Shown one piece after another: positions 44,406-53,040 of a stretch of DNA of 64,000 nt. The stretch lies in contig NZ_CP142850.1 of assembly GCF_036287235.1 (NCBI RefSeq), positions 1,691,127-1,755,126 on the forward strand, in the 5' to 3' direction. Numbering within the stretch: position 1 is the first letter of the stretch; every line of letters begins with the position of its first letter. This DNA is from Exiguobacterium sp. 9-2. GTDB lineage: Bacteria; Bacillota; Bacilli; Exiguobacteriales; Exiguobacteriaceae. The notes beneath the pieces are model-generated. The model searched no databases and was not told where the DNA came from. It was given only the letters and a program-made list of their open reading frames with translations. The translations under genes were made by a program, and so were the position numbers.

Positions 44406-44735
44406 TTGTCCATGAAACCAGTAGTTTCACTTGAATTATTTGATGCTTTAGATATTCGTGTCGGTACGATCCAGTCGATTTCGAATCGCACGGATGGCTC
44501 AATTCAGCTTGAGCTACAATTCGACGGATTTACACGTTCTTTTTCACTCGCTTGGGATTCACTACGACCTGATGTCCACGAGCTGCTTGGAAAACAAGCG
44601 ATTGCTGTACTCAACGTACCTGGTCGTACGCCAGAAGAGTCCGGACGAGTGCTTGAGATTGGGCGTTCAGAACAATGGATGCCGATTCTCGTCGTGCCGG
44701 AACATCCGATACCTGAAGGTGCACGGATCGAATAA
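44406..44735 (+). CDS. csaA: CsaA-like tRNA-binding-domain protein
   Basis: A 109-residue protein of a single EMAP/tRNA_bind OB fold: LELFDALDIRVGTIQSI, KQAIAVLNVPGRTP, SGRVLEIG. CsaA is a secretion-associated chaperone; the same fold is the C-terminal domain of MetRS. The TTG at 44406 fits AAAGGAAG seven bases upstream, while the ATG at 44412 is six bases further on; TTG was chosen. Ends at a terminator. Confidence 0.78.
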   Translation: MSMKPVVSLELFDALDIRVGTIQSISNRTDGSIQLELQFDGFTRSFSLAWDSLRPDVHELLGKQAIAVLNVPGRTPEESGRVLEIGRSEQWMPILVVPEHPIPEGARIE

Positions 44736-44751
44736 GACACTTTAACCTATG

Positions 44752-44805
44752 AAAAACACTCCCCAGTCATGCTTTTAACGGAAGCTTACGTGTAGGAGTG
44801 TTTTT
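44752..44805. terminator. Terminator between csaA-like and egtD
   Basis: AAAAACACTCC (44752-44762) pairs with GGAGTGTTTTT (44795-44805) around a 32-base loop. Confidence 0.65.
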
Positions 44806-44819
44806 TAGTTATGACGCCG

Positions 44820-45779
44820 TTACATTTTTTCTAAATAATGCACGCTAAATCGTTTGTCATCATCAATCCAGCAATTGACCGGATGAAAACCACTTTGACG
44901 AGCGAGAGTCTCAAACTCTTCTTTACTGTATTTATAGGAGTTCTCCGTATGAACCGTCTCCCCCTGTTTAAACGGAACCGTCACGTCTCCGACTTGTACT
45001 AATTGATCAAGTTGACTCCGAAGATGCATTTCGATTCGTCCTTTTTCTTCATTATAAAAAGCATGATGTTTAAATCGGGTCACATCAAACGTTCCATCGA
45101 GCATCTGGTTCAAGTGCGTCAACATGTTCAAATTGAATGCTGCCGTGACACCGGCTGCATCGTTATAAGCACGTTCAAGGACATCGGTCGATTTTTTTAG
45201 ATCAACGCCGATCAAGAATCCATCTCCACTTTCAAGGATCCGCGATGAATGACGTAAAAAGTGCATCGCTTCCTCCGGTTCAAAGTTCCCGATCGTCGAA
45301 CCCGGGAAAAAGATGACCCGTTTTTGAGACTCCTCTACCGGTAAGGAAATGGCTTGTGAATAATCACCACAAACAGCTTTAATATGCAATGCAGGATACC
45401 GCTCCGATAATTGACGAGCAGATTCCATCAAAAAGTCTTTTGAGATGTCGATCGGCATGTACGTATCCAAGTGCGTAAACGTCTCAAGCAACATCTGGAT
45501 TTTACGACTGCTTCCACTTCCATATTCGATCAGCGTATGCACATCCCCAATACTCTGAGCGATTTCCGCTCGGTGTTGCTCCAAGATAGCAAGTTCCGTT
45601 CTTGTCGGATAATATTCCGGTTGTTGCGTGATCTGCTCGAACAACTGGGAGCCGATATGATCATAAAAGTATTTCGCCGGTAAGACTTTTTGTTCGCGCA
45701 TCAGACCTTCGATGACTTCTAAACGCATGTTTTGTTGCGGAGTATATAAGTCGTAGCCAATGACCGTCTCGCGCATCAC
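44820..45779 (-). CDS. egtD: Histidine N-alpha-methyltransferase EgtD
   Basis: A 319-residue SAM-dependent enzyme. Family landmarks are PAKYFYDHIGSQLFEQITQQPEYYPTRTE, LIEYGSGSSRKIQMLLE (SAM pocket) and RVIFFPGSTIGNFEPEEA; the C-terminus contains the histidine-binding region HTENSYKYS. It trimethylates the alpha-amine of L-histidine to hercynine. The start overlaps the end of egtB by four bases, so the two are translationally coupled. No egtC, egtA or egtE is nearby. Product identity (ergothioneine or hercynine) is inferred. Confidence 0.92.
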   Translation of the reverse strand: MMRETVIGYDLYTPQQNMRLEVIEGLMREQKVLPAKYFYDHIGSQLFEQITQQPEYYPTRTELAILEQHRAEIAQSIGDVHTLIEYGSGSSRKIQMLLETFTHLDTYMPIDISKDFLMESARQLSERYPALHIKAVCGDYSQAISLPVEESQKRVIFFPGSTIGNFEPEEAMHFLRHSSRILESGDGFLIGVDLKKSTDVLERAYNDAAGVTAAFNLNMLTHLNQMLDGTFDVTRFKHHAFYNEEKGRIEMHLRSQLDQLVQVGDVTVPFKQGETVHTENSYKYSKEEFETLARQSGFHPVNCWIDDDKRFSVHYLEKM

Positions 45780-47056
45780 ATGTCACCCGCCAATCGGAAG
45801 CCGCCAAATAACCAGCGTTTATCGGGTGGGAAGAAGTTTCGGTACGTCTCGCGAATATGATCGTCAGGCGTCACGCACGCTCCTCCACGTAGTACCATTT
45901 GATTACACATGAACTTCGCATTGTACTCTCCAAGTGCTCCCTCAAGTGGTTTACTGCCTGGATACGAACTATAAGGACTTGATGTCCATTCCCAGACGTT
46001 ACCGAACATGCTCGCAAGTGTCGTCTCTGACTCTTTGACTACGACTGGATGAAACGTACCATTTCCCATCATGTTGCGCTTCGTAACGGAATCGACTTGA
46101 CGAGAAGCCCATTCCCATTCCGCTTCTGTCGGCAAACGCTTCCCTTTAAAACGGCTGTAAGCATCCGCCTCATAAAAGCTAACGTGACAGACTGGTTCGT
46201 CGAGCCGCAATGGTTCGACGCCATTCATCGTAAAGATCGTCCATTCTCCCGCGTCATCCTTCATCCAATATAATGGCGCTTTCCAGCCTTCTTTTTGAAC
46301 CGTTGCAAAGCCATCAGATAACCAATACTCTGACTTTTCATAGCCACCTGCTTCAATAAATGCCAAATACTCCCCGTTCGTGACAGGACGTGTCGCTAAT
46401 TCAAACGGATGCAGCCACGTTTTATGGCGCGGACTCTCGTTATCAAACGCAAAACCGTCTCCTGTATGACCAATCTCGACGAGTCCTTCCTCAAATGGGA
46501 TAAAGGATGTTTCCATGAGTGCATTTTCAGGCACGTCCGGTTCTAACGACTTTGACTGATAGGCAGGTAATAACGGATTCGTGAAAAAGTTATACTTCAC
46601 GTCCATCAAAATCAATTCCTGATGTTGTTGTTCGTGTTGTAGTCCCATCTCGACCAATGCTTCGATTTTTCGTTGGTCTTCTGGAGTCCGTTCTTCTTTC
46701 AAGAACTCGATCATTTGTCCATCGACATATGCCCGGTAAGCGATGATGTCCTCGACGGTCGGACGTGACAACATTCCCCGTTGTTGACGAGGTTGATAAG
46801 GTCCGATTGAATTGTAGTACGAGTTGAACAAATAATTGTATTTCGGATGGAAGACTTGATAGTTTTCACTATATTCCTGTAGTATCATCCGTTCAAAAAA
46901 CCAAGTCGTATGGGCAATGTGCCATTTTGGCGGACTCACGTCTGAACTAGCTTGAATGATGAAATCCTCTGCTTCGAGCGGTTCGATTAAGGCAATCGTT
47001 TGGTTGCGAACGGTAGCGAATTTTTCAATTAAGTACGATGTCGTTTCAAATAGCAT
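45776..47056 (-). CDS. egtB: Ergothioneine-type sulfoxide synthase EgtB
   Basis: A 426-residue protein. The N-terminal DinB-like domain contains HIAHTTWFFE and the iron-binding LQHEQQHQELI (HxxxHxE), and the C-terminal formylglycine-generating-type domain contains WLHPFELATRPVTNGEYLAF and RGGACVTPDDHIRETYRNFFP. EgtB joins hercynine to a thiol donor with oxygen. Some EgtB enzymes use cysteine instead of gamma-glutamylcysteine, which would fit a two-gene cluster. ATG at 47056 follows AGGGAG at eight bases; GTG at 47065 is less well placed. A 12-codon ORF with its own strong site precedes it. Confidence 0.9.
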   Translation of the reverse strand: MLFETTSYLIEKFATVRNQTIALIEPLEAEDFIIQASSDVSPPKWHIAHTTWFFERMILQEYSENYQVFHPKYNYLFNSYYNSIGPYQPRQQRGMLSRPTVEDIIAYRAYVDGQMIEFLKEERTPEDQRKIEALVEMGLQHEQQHQELILMDVKYNFFTNPLLPAYQSKSLEPDVPENALMETSFIPFEEGLVEIGHTGDGFAFDNESPRHKTWLHPFELATRPVTNGEYLAFIEAGGYEKSEYWLSDGFATVQKEGWKAPLYWMKDDAGEWTIFTMNGVEPLRLDEPVCHVSFYEADAYSRFKGKRLPTEAEWEWASRQVDSVTKRNMMGNGTFHPVVVKESETTLASMFGNVWEWTSSPYSSYPGSKPLEGALGEYNAKFMCNQMVLRGGACVTPDDHIRETYRNFFPPDKRWLFGGFRLAGDM

Positions 47057-47149
47057 GTCAATCACTCCCTATCCAAAATATTCCGAATTTTTCGGTCCAT
47101 TTGACTTATACCCCTCCTATGGAAGAGTTATGCTAAGGAAACAAAAAAA

Positions 47150-47172
47150 GTCCGCTCTGTTAAGAGCGGATT
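47150..47172 (-). terminator. Terminator of guaC
   Basis: TCCGCTCT (47151-47158) pairs with AGAGCGGA (47163-47170), followed by a long T-run on the minus strand (A-run at 47142-47149). Confidence 0.85.
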
Positions 47173-47180
47173 CATCATAC

Positions 47181-48164
47181 TTAAAATACTTTATCACCGT
47201 TGAAAATCGAGTTTTTGACGACGACGTAGTCGACCGTCCGTATCGCCTTCAATTTATTTCCACCAGCGTATGAGATCGCTGATTGCAAATCTTGCTCCAT
47301 TTCAATCAATGTATCTGCTAGACTTCCTTTATGCTCGACGAACATCTTTTTCCCTTCAACATTCTTGCGTTCGCCTTTTTGGAACTCAGAAGCAGAACCG
47401 AAATATTCCTTGACGAGCACCCCGTCCACTTCATGTGTCTCACCAGGCGATTCTTCATGCCCTGCGAAAAGTGAACCGATCATGACCATCGAAGCACCGA
47501 ACCGAACCGACTTCGCGATATCCCCATGCGTCCGAATACCACCATCGGCGATAATCGGTTTGCTTGCTGCCTTCGCACACCAACGAAGTGCTGCGAGTTG
47601 CCAACCACCTGTACCGAAACCTGTTTTAATTTTCGTGATACAAACTTTACCTGGTCCAATCCCGACTTTTGTTGCGTCTGCTCCTGCGTTCTCAAGTTCG
47701 CGTACCGCTTCCGGTGTACCGACGTTTCCAGCAATAACGAAACTTGTTGGCAAAAGCGATTTGATGTGGCGAATCATCTGAATGACTGCTTCCGAATGAC
47801 CGTGTGCGATATCAATCGTGATGTATTCAGGAGTTAGTCCCTCTGTCGCGAGCTGTTCGATCAGCTGATATTCTTCTTCCTTGACACCGACGCTAATCGA
47901 AGCGAACAGTTGACGCTCTTGCATCATACGAACGAACGCTAGACGTCGTGCCGGTTCGAATCGATGCATGATATAGAAATAATCGCCTTCAGCTAAGAAC
48001 AAAGCAATCGATTCATCAATGATCGTTTGCATGTTTGCGGGTACGACCGGAAGCTTGAAACGACGACCGCCGAACTCGACTGACGTATCACATTCCGAAC
48101 GACTACCAACGATTGATTTTGCTGGAATTAATTGAATATCTTCATAATCGAATACTACATCCAT
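47181..48164 (-). CDS. guaC: GMP reductase
   Basis: A 327-residue enzyme of the IMPDH/GMPR superfamily, starting [29 protein letters not shown]. Catalytic cysteine lies in [15 protein letters not shown]; the flavin-free TIM-barrel motif [15 protein letters not shown] is complete. It converts GMP to IMP with NADPH. The ATG at 48164 has AGAGGTG upstream, giving the same length as B. subtilis GuaC (326-327). A consensus sigma-A promoter and a PurR box lie upstream. Confidence 0.93.
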   Translation of the reverse strand: MDVVFDYEDIQLIPAKSIVGSRSECDTSVEFGGRRFKLPVVPANMQTIIDESIALFLAEGDYFYIMHRFEPARRLAFVRMMQERQLFASISVGVKEEEYQLIEQLATEGLTPEYITIDIAHGHSEAVIQMIRHIKSLLPTSFVIAGNVGTPEAVRELENAGADATKVGIGPGKVCITKIKTGFGTGGWQLAALRWCAKAASKPIIADGGIRTHGDIAKSVRFGASMVMIGSLFAGHEESPGETHEVDGVLVKEYFGSASEFQKGERKNVEGKKMFVEHKGSLADTLIEMEQDLQSAISYAGGNKLKAIRTVDYVVVKNSIFNGDKVF

Positions 48165-48226
48165 GAATAACACCTCTAATTACGAATATTTTTTATATAT
48201 CGGCGATAATCATTCGCCCATTGACT

Positions 48227-48323
48227 ACTATAACGAACTGTTATCATAGTGTCAAAGAAATTTTCGTGTTTTTAAGGTTTTTCATGAACTTTTTTAGTTA
48301 ACAAAAAAATAATGTTCGGATTT
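48227..48323 (-). promoter_or_regulatory. guaC promoter and PurR box
   Basis: On the minus strand TTGACA (48250-48255), 17-base spacer, TATAGT (48227-48232). Upstream, AAATCCGAACATT (48311-48323) matches the PurBox consensus AWWWCCGAACWWT exactly; a degenerate inverted partner AAAGTTCATGAAA follows after 18 bases. PurR operators normally have 16-17-base spacing, so the second half is weak. PurR control of guaC is known in Bacillus. Confidence 0.8.
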
Positions 48324-48829
48324 TAACAATATTGTTGTTGTAAATCAGTCAACCACTGCTCTTCCCAATCGAAATAACTCGATGCCTCCGATTTCTCAAA
48401 CACTTGATCAGGATAAGGCAAGGCAAGTGGCGGACGCTCATTTTTTGGAAAATAAGCCAGTTGCTTAGATTCCCCATCAATGGCCTCGAGCTTCCCACTG
48501 ACTACCTCACATTCGAACATCGTTGCTACATACTCGACCTCGTTTCCGTCAGGATACGTAAGTCGAAACGATTCCCCACCAAATGTCGCGATTAGTCGGA
48601 CGGGTCGAACGAATAGACCCGTTTCTTCATAGACTTCGCGAATGACTGCTTGTGCAGGGGATTCTCCTAGTTCAATCGCCCCGGCAGGCAAACTCCAAAA
48701 CGGACCACCTGGATCCTGGAAAAGGATATGCCCTGCTTCGTTTCGAATGATTGCTGCGACGCATGGTGTAAACAGACATTGTGTTCCGACATGTCGCCGT
48801 AGATTGGCATAATAATCAGAGATTGGCAT
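48323..48829 (-). CDS. NUDIX hydrolase
   Basis: A 168-residue protein with Nudix box AGAIELGESPAQAVIREVYEETGL at about residues 48-71. It is of the ADP-ribose/general NUDIX type with no extra domain. It overlaps the 3' end of the acetyltransferase gene by 14 bases. Stop lies within the PurR box region of guaC. Substrate unknown. Confidence 0.88.
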   Translation of the reverse strand: MPISDYYANLRRHVGTQCLFTPCVAAIIRNEAGHILFQDPGGPFWSLPAGAIELGESPAQAVIREVYEETGLFVRPVRLIATFGGESFRLTYPDGNEVEYVATMFECEVVSGKLEAIDGESKQLAYFPKNERPPLALPYPDQVFEKSEASSYFDWEEQWLTDLQQQYC

Positions 48830-49373
48830 GACCTGACTCCTCCCGGTCTTCTTTTAATAGAGCAAACAAAATAAAATCTTCCCAGGCATCATTGATGAAG
48901 AGGTTTTGCTTCGCGATTCCTTCTTTACGAAATCCGACTTTTTCAAGAACACGAATCGATCCGACGTTCGCCGGCATGACCTCAGCACGAATACGGTGGA
49001 ACTGATGGACATCAAATAGATGGTCTACGAACAATCCGACCGCTTGAGCCATATATCCTTTTCCACCATAGACGGCATCTAACTGATAGCCGATCATGCA
49101 CGTCTCGGCTGGTCCACGCTGGATGAACATCGCTGAGACATCGCCAATCAATTGATCGGTCTCTGATAAAAAAACACCGTAAGCATAATAAGCATCTTGT
49201 TTCATCAACTCTTGATGACGAAAAATTCGTTCCCGCTGCCCCTCTAACGTGTACTGTTCGGGTAACGGCTTAACTGGCATCCAGTATTCGAAGTGTTCAC
49301 GATTTCGTAAGTTCATCTCAAGAATAACTGCCGCATCATCTAAGACATACGGGCGAATATATATAGGTAACAT
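48816..49373 (-). CDS. GNAT N-acetyltransferase (RimJ type)
   Basis: A 185-residue protein: IRPYVLDDAAVILEMNLRNREHFEYWMP, motif A MIGYQLDAVYGGKGYMAQAVGLFVDHLF and IRVLEKVGFRKEG. It acetylates an N-terminus or amine with acetyl-CoA. Two adjacent ATGs exist; the second (49371-49373) is seven bases from AAGGAGG and was chosen. Transcribed with the NUDIX gene. Substrate unknown. Confidence 0.87.
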   Translation of the reverse strand: MLPIYIRPYVLDDAAVILEMNLRNREHFEYWMPVKPLPEQYTLEGQRERIFRHQELMKQDAYYAYGVFLSETDQLIGDVSAMFIQRGPAETCMIGYQLDAVYGGKGYMAQAVGLFVDHLFDVHQFHRIRAEVMPANVGSIRVLEKVGFRKEGIAKQNLFINDAWEDFILFALLKEDREESGHANL

Positions 49374-49515
49374 CATTTTTCCTCCTTTTGATTATTATCT
49401 TTAGTTCAAGAAGTTTGGGTGTTTCATAATTCATCCAGCGGGAATCTACATAATAGTTTCATTACATTACTGTGACAGCATACTATAGAGAAAACTGTCG
49501 AAGAAGGAGTGACCT

Positions 49516-49773
49516 ATGTATTCAGACACTGATTTGCTCAATCAAATCAAACAGCGTGATTCTGTCGCGCTCGAACGATTATACGATCGTTACGAAAAAA
49601 CACTCTTTCTTTTATTTCGTCGTACACAGGTCGATGAAGCACTTATTCATTCTGCAATGACCGAATTATTCCGAACTGTTTGGGAACAACCGACACGTTA
49701 CCCGAACTTCCAAGGATTCATTTTGCATACATTACGACAACTCAGTAGTAAAAGAGAACATATTCCGACTTAA
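49516..49773 (+). CDS. Sigma-70 region 2-like protein lacking region 4
   Basis: An 85-residue protein: DTDLLNQIKQRDSVALERLYDRYEKTLFLLF matches the beginning of ECF sigma factors (region 2.1-2.2). The tail LFRTVWEQPTRYPNFQGFILHTLRQLSSKRE fits the end of region 2. The gene stops there; region 4 is absent and none appears downstream in any frame. AAGGAGTG precedes the ATG. A stand-alone region 2 is known from B. subtilis RsoA, which works with SigO. Could also be a degenerate relic. Confidence 0.7.
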   Translation: MYSDTDLLNQIKQRDSVALERLYDRYEKTLFLLFRRTQVDEALIHSAMTELFRTVWEQPTRYPNFQGFILHTLRQLSSKREHIPT

Positions 49774-50030
49774 TTGAAAGAATCAGTTATACTCTTTCGA
49801 CACAGGTAAAATGAACCCTTTAATTCAATGATGTATTTAGAGAAGAACAGCTTACTTTGTTTTACTTTGTTCTTTTTTTGTTTTGTCCTTTCTTTTTCGA
49901 TACGGGCATGCTATATTATTAAGTAATTATTGTTGTTCGGTGGAGATACGAAGTGTTTCACTTTATATTCGATGAAATTGATCACGGTAGTAATAATCAG
50001 TGTGCCAGTCACACGCAGGAGGCAATACAC
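49774..50030 (+). promoter_or_regulatory. Promoter and long leader of the cold-shock gene
   Basis: Extended -10 TGC-TATATT at 49909-49917, giving a leader of about 105 bases. A stem GTGTG/CACAC (50000-50004 with 50010-50014) sits directly before AGGAGG (50017-50022). Long structured leaders regulate bacterial cold-shock genes after transcription. The stretch before 49900 has no gene and is T-rich. Confidence 0.55.
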
Positions 50031-50231
50031 ATGGAACAAGGTAAAGTAAAATGGTTTAACGCAGAAAAAGGATTCGGCTTCATCGAGCGCGAAAGCGGAG
50101 ACGACGTATTCGTACACTTCTCAGCAATCCAATCTGAAGGTTTCAAATCACTTGACGAAGGTCAAGAGGTTTCTTTCGAAGTTGAAGAAGGTCAACGCGG
50201 ACCACAAGCAACTAACGTTGTAAAACTTTAA
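50031..50231 (+). CDS. Cold-shock protein (CspA family)
   Basis: A 66-residue OB-fold protein: [30 protein letters not shown] contains RNP1 KGFGFIE and RNP2 DVFVHF. Binds single-stranded RNA and DNA and melts RNA structure at low temperature. ATG with GCAGGAGG upstream. Single gene ending at a classic terminator. Confidence 0.96.
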   Translation: MEQGKVKWFNAEKGFGFIERESGDDVFVHFSAIQSEGFKSLDEGQEVSFEVEEGQRGPQATNVVKL

Positions 50232-50240
50232 TTTCTTTTA

Positions 50241-50268
50241 GACCCTGCTCCGGCAGGGTCTTTTTTTG
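50241..50268 (+). terminator. Terminator of the cold-shock gene
   Basis: GACCCTGC-TCCG-GCAGGGTC followed by eight T. Confidence 0.92.
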
Positions 50269-50313
50269 TTTAAATATGCTACACTGGCGATTCAAGAAGA
50301 AAGGAGATGTAAC

Positions 50314-50679
50314 ATGACACTCGAACAAACCGTGCAACACCTTAAAGATGCTATGCTAAAAGGAGATTCATCACAAGTTTCACATCTATTATCTCCCGAA
50401 TTCACGTTCATCGATGCGTTAGGGCGATCGTTCGACGCCGAAACGTATCTTGATCATTACGTTGACCCTGCGAATATCCGCTGGTTATCCCGGACCGATG
50501 ATTTTTCATACATTGATCACTTTGAAGATACAGCGATTCAGTATAGTTTAATAGAAGATCGTTTTGAATACGGGGCAACTCAATACGTAGGACGTTTCCG
50601 GATCGTATCAATCTATCGTGCTACGTCAGATGGTTGGAAATGGCACTTTGGTCAATTAACATCTCTTGATCCGTCGTGA
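50314..50679 (+). CDS. SnoaL/NTF2-like protein (DUF4440-like)
   Basis: A 121-residue cone-shaped NTF2-like fold: TLEQTVQHLKDAMLKGDSSQVSHLLSPEFTFIDALGRSFDAETYL, then strands ending VGRFRIVSIYRATSDGWKWHFGQLTSL. The ATG follows AAAGGAGA. A frame to 50266 was not used. Ligand or enzyme activity unknown. The last codons form the left arm of its terminator. Confidence 0.75.
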   Translation: MTLEQTVQHLKDAMLKGDSSQVSHLLSPEFTFIDALGRSFDAETYLDHYVDPANIRWLSRTDDFSYIDHFEDTAIQYSLIEDRFEYGATQYVGRFRIVSIYRATSDGWKWHFGQLTSLDPS

Positions 50680-50698
50680 CGGATTCAAGAGATGTTTT
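50659..50698 (+). terminator. Terminator overlapping the 3' end of the SnoaL-like gene
   Basis: AACATCTCTTGATCCGTC (from 50659) pairs with GACGGATTCAAGAGATGTT (50678-50696), one bulge, then TTTTG. The stop codon (50677-50679) lies in the loop region. Confidence 0.85.
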
Positions 50699-50803
50699 TG
50701 TTTTCATTTTCCATTCATCGTTAGTTAGAATTGCTTCTCATTTTTCATTCCGTTACACTTGAGTGGTACATATTTTCTGAAAATTCAAGAAGGAGTGTAT
50801 CCC

Positions 50804-51868
50804 ATGACGGTTTATAACTTTTCTGCCGGTCCTGCAGTCCTTCCTGCCCCGGTCTTAATGAAGGCTCAATCCGAGCTACTTAATTATGAAAATTCAGGAC
50901 AATCGGTTCTTGAAATGAGTCATCGTTCGCCAATCTTCGAATCGATTCGAGATGCAGCCGAACAATCATTGCGAAGGCTCATGTCGATTCCTGATACGTA
51001 CTCCGTCTTGTTTCTTCAAGGTGGAGCTACACTTCAGTTCGCGATGTTACCCCAAAATTTAGCGACGAAGACCGGACGGATTGATTTCATCGATACCGGT
51101 GGCTGGTCGACCAAAGCAATTACGGATGCCAAACAGTATGCGACGGTTAATGTCCTCGCCTCTTCTGCTGATCACGGTTATCGCTTCATCCCAGAAGGTC
51201 CGTTCGCGTCATCAGCCGACTATTTGCACATCACTTGGAACAACACGCTCGAAGGAACGACGTATCACACACCGCCTCACGTCGATGCGTCACTCGTCGC
51301 CGACGTTTCTTCTTCCATTTTGTCTGAATCTTTGCCAGTCGAGGCATTTGATGTGTTGTACGCCGGTGCTCAAAAAAACCTTGGCGTCGCCGGTTTGACG
51401 GTTGTCATTGTAAAAAATGAGCTACTTGATCGTGTTCCGGATACGATTGGTACCTATTTACGGTATGACATTCATGCAAAACAACGGTCTTTGTATAATA
51501 CACCGCCGACATTCAGTCTTTACATGACGAAATTAGTACTCGATTGGATTGAAGAGACGGGACTCGAGACGATTGAGGCAAGAAACGTCTCACAAGCGCG
51601 CATGTTATATGAAGCAATTGATCAATCCGATCTATTTCATAACCATGTAGCCATCAAGGATCGAAGCCGGATGAACATTCCATTTTCGACCGGAAGTGAG
51701 ACGGAAGACGCTGCTTTCTTGACCTTCGCTGCGCGTCACGATCTAATCAATCTTGCCGGTCATCGTTCGATTGGTGGAATGCGCGCGAGTCTTTACAATG
51801 CGATGCCGACCGAAGGGGTTACGGCACTGATTCACATCATGCACCGTTTTGAACAGGGGGAACGTTAA
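50804..51868 (+). CDS. serC: Phosphoserine aminotransferase
   Basis: A 354-residue PLP enzyme (class V). MTVYNFSAGPAVLPAPVL at the start, HRSPIFESIRDAAEQSLRRLM, and PLP lysine in YAGAQKNLGVAG (SerC pattern). It converts 3-phosphohydroxypyruvate to phosphoserine with glutamate. The ATG at 50804 has AAGGAGTG upstream. serA begins at the next base after the stop codon, so serine synthesis genes are translationally coupled. Confidence 0.95.
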   Translation: MTVYNFSAGPAVLPAPVLMKAQSELLNYENSGQSVLEMSHRSPIFESIRDAAEQSLRRLMSIPDTYSVLFLQGGATLQFAMLPQNLATKTGRIDFIDTGGWSTKAITDAKQYATVNVLASSADHGYRFIPEGPFASSADYLHITWNNTLEGTTYHTPPHVDASLVADVSSSILSESLPVEAFDVLYAGAQKNLGVAGLTVVIVKNELLDRVPDTIGTYLRYDIHAKQRSLYNTPPTFSLYMTKLVLDWIEETGLETIEARNVSQARMLYEAIDQSDLFHNHVAIKDRSRMNIPFSTGSETEDAAFLTFAARHDLINLAGHRSIGGMRASLYNAMPTEGVTALIHIMHRFEQGER

Positions 51869-53026
51869 ATGTATCAAGTCCAACTATGGAATGATCTATC
51901 GGATAAAGGATTAAAACGATTCACAGACGACTATCACGTCCAGCGAGAAACGGAGCAGCCAGACGCCTTTCTCGTCCGCAGCAAGGATTTACATGACATG
52001 CGCTTTCCGGACAGTCTTAAAGCCGTCGCCCGAGCTGGCGTCGGCGTCAATACGATTCCACTCGATCAACTTGCGAACCGCGGGATTCCCGTCTTTTCGA
52101 CACCAGGCGCTAATGCAAATGCCGTCAAGGAACTAGTCATCGGCAGTTTATTCCTGACGGCGCGAAAGCTCGTCCCTAGTCTGCTTTGGACGAACAACTT
52201 ACGCGGACCGGATATTCCGGAGCGGATTGAAGCGAACAAAAAACAATTTGTCGGAACGGAGTTGCTTGGGAAACGAATCGGAATCGTAGGACTTGGAGCA
52301 ATCGGCGCGAACTTAGCCAACACTCTCCATGAGCTTGGCATGACCGTTACAGGCTATGATCCACATATGTCCGTTGAGTCCGCTTGGCGCGTCTCAAATC
52401 AGATTCAGCGGGCAACACAGCTCGAGGATCTGCTCGCGACAAGCGACTACATCACCTTGCATCTTCCGCTCGTTGACGCAACGACAGGTTTACTCGATGC
52501 ATCACTCTTGTCGAAGATGAAACACGGCGCGACTTTGCTTAACTTCTCTCGTGGCGAACTCGTCGATGAACAAGCGTTAGCCGATGTACTCCGGTCTGGT
52601 CGTCTGGCCAATTATGTGACGGATTTCCCGAATGCCTTCATCTTGTCCCTTCCACGGGTCATCGCTTTGCCACATATCGGGGCATCAACGAGTGAAGCGG
52701 AGGAAAACTGTGCCATCATGGCGGTCGATCAACTGCGTCTGTTCCTTGAGACAGGAAACATCCGTAATGCTGTCAATTTCCCTGCTGTCGAGTTACCGTT
52801 CACCGGAAAACGACGGATTACGATTGCTCACCATAACATTCCGAATATGGTCGGTCAAATTGCCTCCGTGTTAGCACAAGAGTCGATCAATATCGCGAAT
52901 ATGATCAATGGTAGCAAAGATGCTATTGCCTATACGATCATCGATATCGATAACCATGCGGATGAGTTGATTTCGCTCGACCGACTGAATCAGATTCCTG
53001 GCGTCTTGAAAACACGTCTACTTTAA
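51869..53026 (+). CDS. serA: D-3-phosphoglycerate dehydrogenase
   Basis: A 385-residue NAD-dependent enzyme, shorter than the 525-residue long type. Lacking the intervening domain, it has the nucleotide fold GIVGLGAIGANLANTL, active-site NFSRGELVDE and LPHIGASTSEAEENC, and a C-terminal ACT-like domain (RITIAHHNIPNMVGQIASVLA). It oxidises 3-phosphoglycerate, the first step of serine synthesis. Feedback inhibition by serine is possible through the ACT domain. Directly abuts serC upstream and a DUF1015 gene 14 bases downstream. Confidence 0.94.
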   Translation: MYQVQLWNDLSDKGLKRFTDDYHVQRETEQPDAFLVRSKDLHDMRFPDSLKAVARAGVGVNTIPLDQLANRGIPVFSTPGANANAVKELVIGSLFLTARKLVPSLLWTNNLRGPDIPERIEANKKQFVGTELLGKRIGIVGLGAIGANLANTLHELGMTVTGYDPHMSVESAWRVSNQIQRATQLEDLLATSDYITLHLPLVDATTGLLDASLLSKMKHGATLLNFSRGELVDEQALADVLRSGRLANYVTDFPNAFILSLPRVIALPHIGASTSEAEENCAIMAVDQLRLFLETGNIRNAVNFPAVELPFTGKRRITIAHHNIPNMVGQIASVLAQESINIANMINGSKDAIAYTIIDIDNHADELISLDRLNQIPGVLKTRLL

Positions 53027-53040
53027 AAGGAGTGATCCCC

